Shown in pieces: positions 5,292 through 5,436 of a stretch of DNA of 5,436 nucleotides (position 1 is its first letter; each line of letters opens with the position of its first letter). This DNA comes from an uncultured Collinsella sp. (GTDB lineage: Bacteria > Actinomycetota > Coriobacteriia > Coriobacteriales > Coriobacteriaceae). The notes under the pieces were generated by a model that saw nothing but the letters and a program-made list of their open reading frames with translations, did not search any database and was not told the origin of the DNA. The position numbers and the translations under genes were made by a program. The stretch is taken from assembly GCA_958447445.1 (NCBI GenBank), contig CAUDAE010000119.1:1-5436 (forward strand), given 5' to 3'.

Positions 5292-5436
5292 CTACGAGGT
5301 CGGAGCGTTCCTAAATGTATAGTTACCCGGAGAACGCACATTGATATACGTTACGCCCTCTACCTGCGAAAGCAGCTTGGTGACTACGCGCTCCTTCTTG
5401 ACGATATCGTTCGAATCGCCCAGTGACACCTCAATG
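5292..5436 (-). CDS. ftsQ: Cell division protein FtsQ/DivIB, C-terminal end (5' part outside the window)
   Basis: This is the bitopic membrane protein of the divisome that links early and late division proteins; its extracytoplasmic part ends here. The last 47 codons are visible, reading minus-strand from 5435 to the TAG at 5292-5294. The translated tail includes IEVSLGDSNDIVKKERVV and ends VTYINVRSPGNYTFRNAPTS. This matches the pattern of the FtsQ beta-domain end: a 'lGd' strand, a helix with charged residues, then a 'yINVRsP' strand. The position directly upstream of ftsZ is the usual actinobacterial arrangement. The N-terminal membrane anchor and POTRA domain are not in the window. The frame is too short for the usual length threshold, but motif and context agree. 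Confidence 0.85.
   Translation of the reverse strand, partial: IEVSLGDSNDIVKKERVVTKLLSQVEGVTYINVRSPGNYTFRNAPTS

Noticed and set aside
3854..5314. A 486-codon open frame on the plus strand across all of ftsZ
   Set aside because: It lies antisense to an unmistakable ftsZ, its product is a low-complexity Gly/Asp/Leu/Val-rich string without recognisable motifs, and it runs through the terminator and both intergenic gaps. Long antisense frames are common opposite GC-rich genes.

Overview
This window appears to come from an actinobacterium, most likely of class Coriobacteriia (Collinsella-like). The evidence is GC-rich coding sequence, an FtsZ of actinobacterial type, ftsQ followed directly by ftsZ with no ftsA between them, and pgeF next to ftsZ. 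The genus is a guess from memory of gene order and protein style, not from a search.

Every gene supported here lies on the minus strand, so transcription runs from the right end to the left. The order is: the last 47 codons of ftsQ (cut by the right edge); a 199-nt AT-rich gap with several dyads and candidate -10 boxes; ftsZ; a strong Rho-independent terminator; a 5' region with an exact 7-nt direct repeat spaced like a pho box; then the tightly packed run pgeF, pstS, pstC, pstA and the start of pstB (cut by the left edge).

The right half belongs to the division and cell-wall (dcw) cluster. FtsQ is a membrane divisome protein and FtsZ forms the cytoplasmic ring. The left half is the high-affinity phosphate ABC importer: PstS binds phosphate outside the membrane, PstC and PstA form the channel, and PstB hydrolyses ATP. 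The window ends before any phoU could be seen.

PgeF, a YfiH/laccase-domain protein linked to peptidoglycan quality control, sits at the join. It keeps its usual place beside ftsZ, but its stop codon overlaps the pstS start (ATGA), and the terminator separates it from ftsZ. The sequence therefore suggests that pgeF is the first gene of the phosphate-uptake transcript, possibly under phosphate-responsive control. This is the most interesting arrangement in the window. No fundamentally new system is evident.

Shine-Dalgarno positions favour starts inside the longest open frames for ftsZ (5092), pgeF (3727) and pstC (2092). No tRNA, rRNA, CRISPR array, insertion sequence or phage gene was seen.
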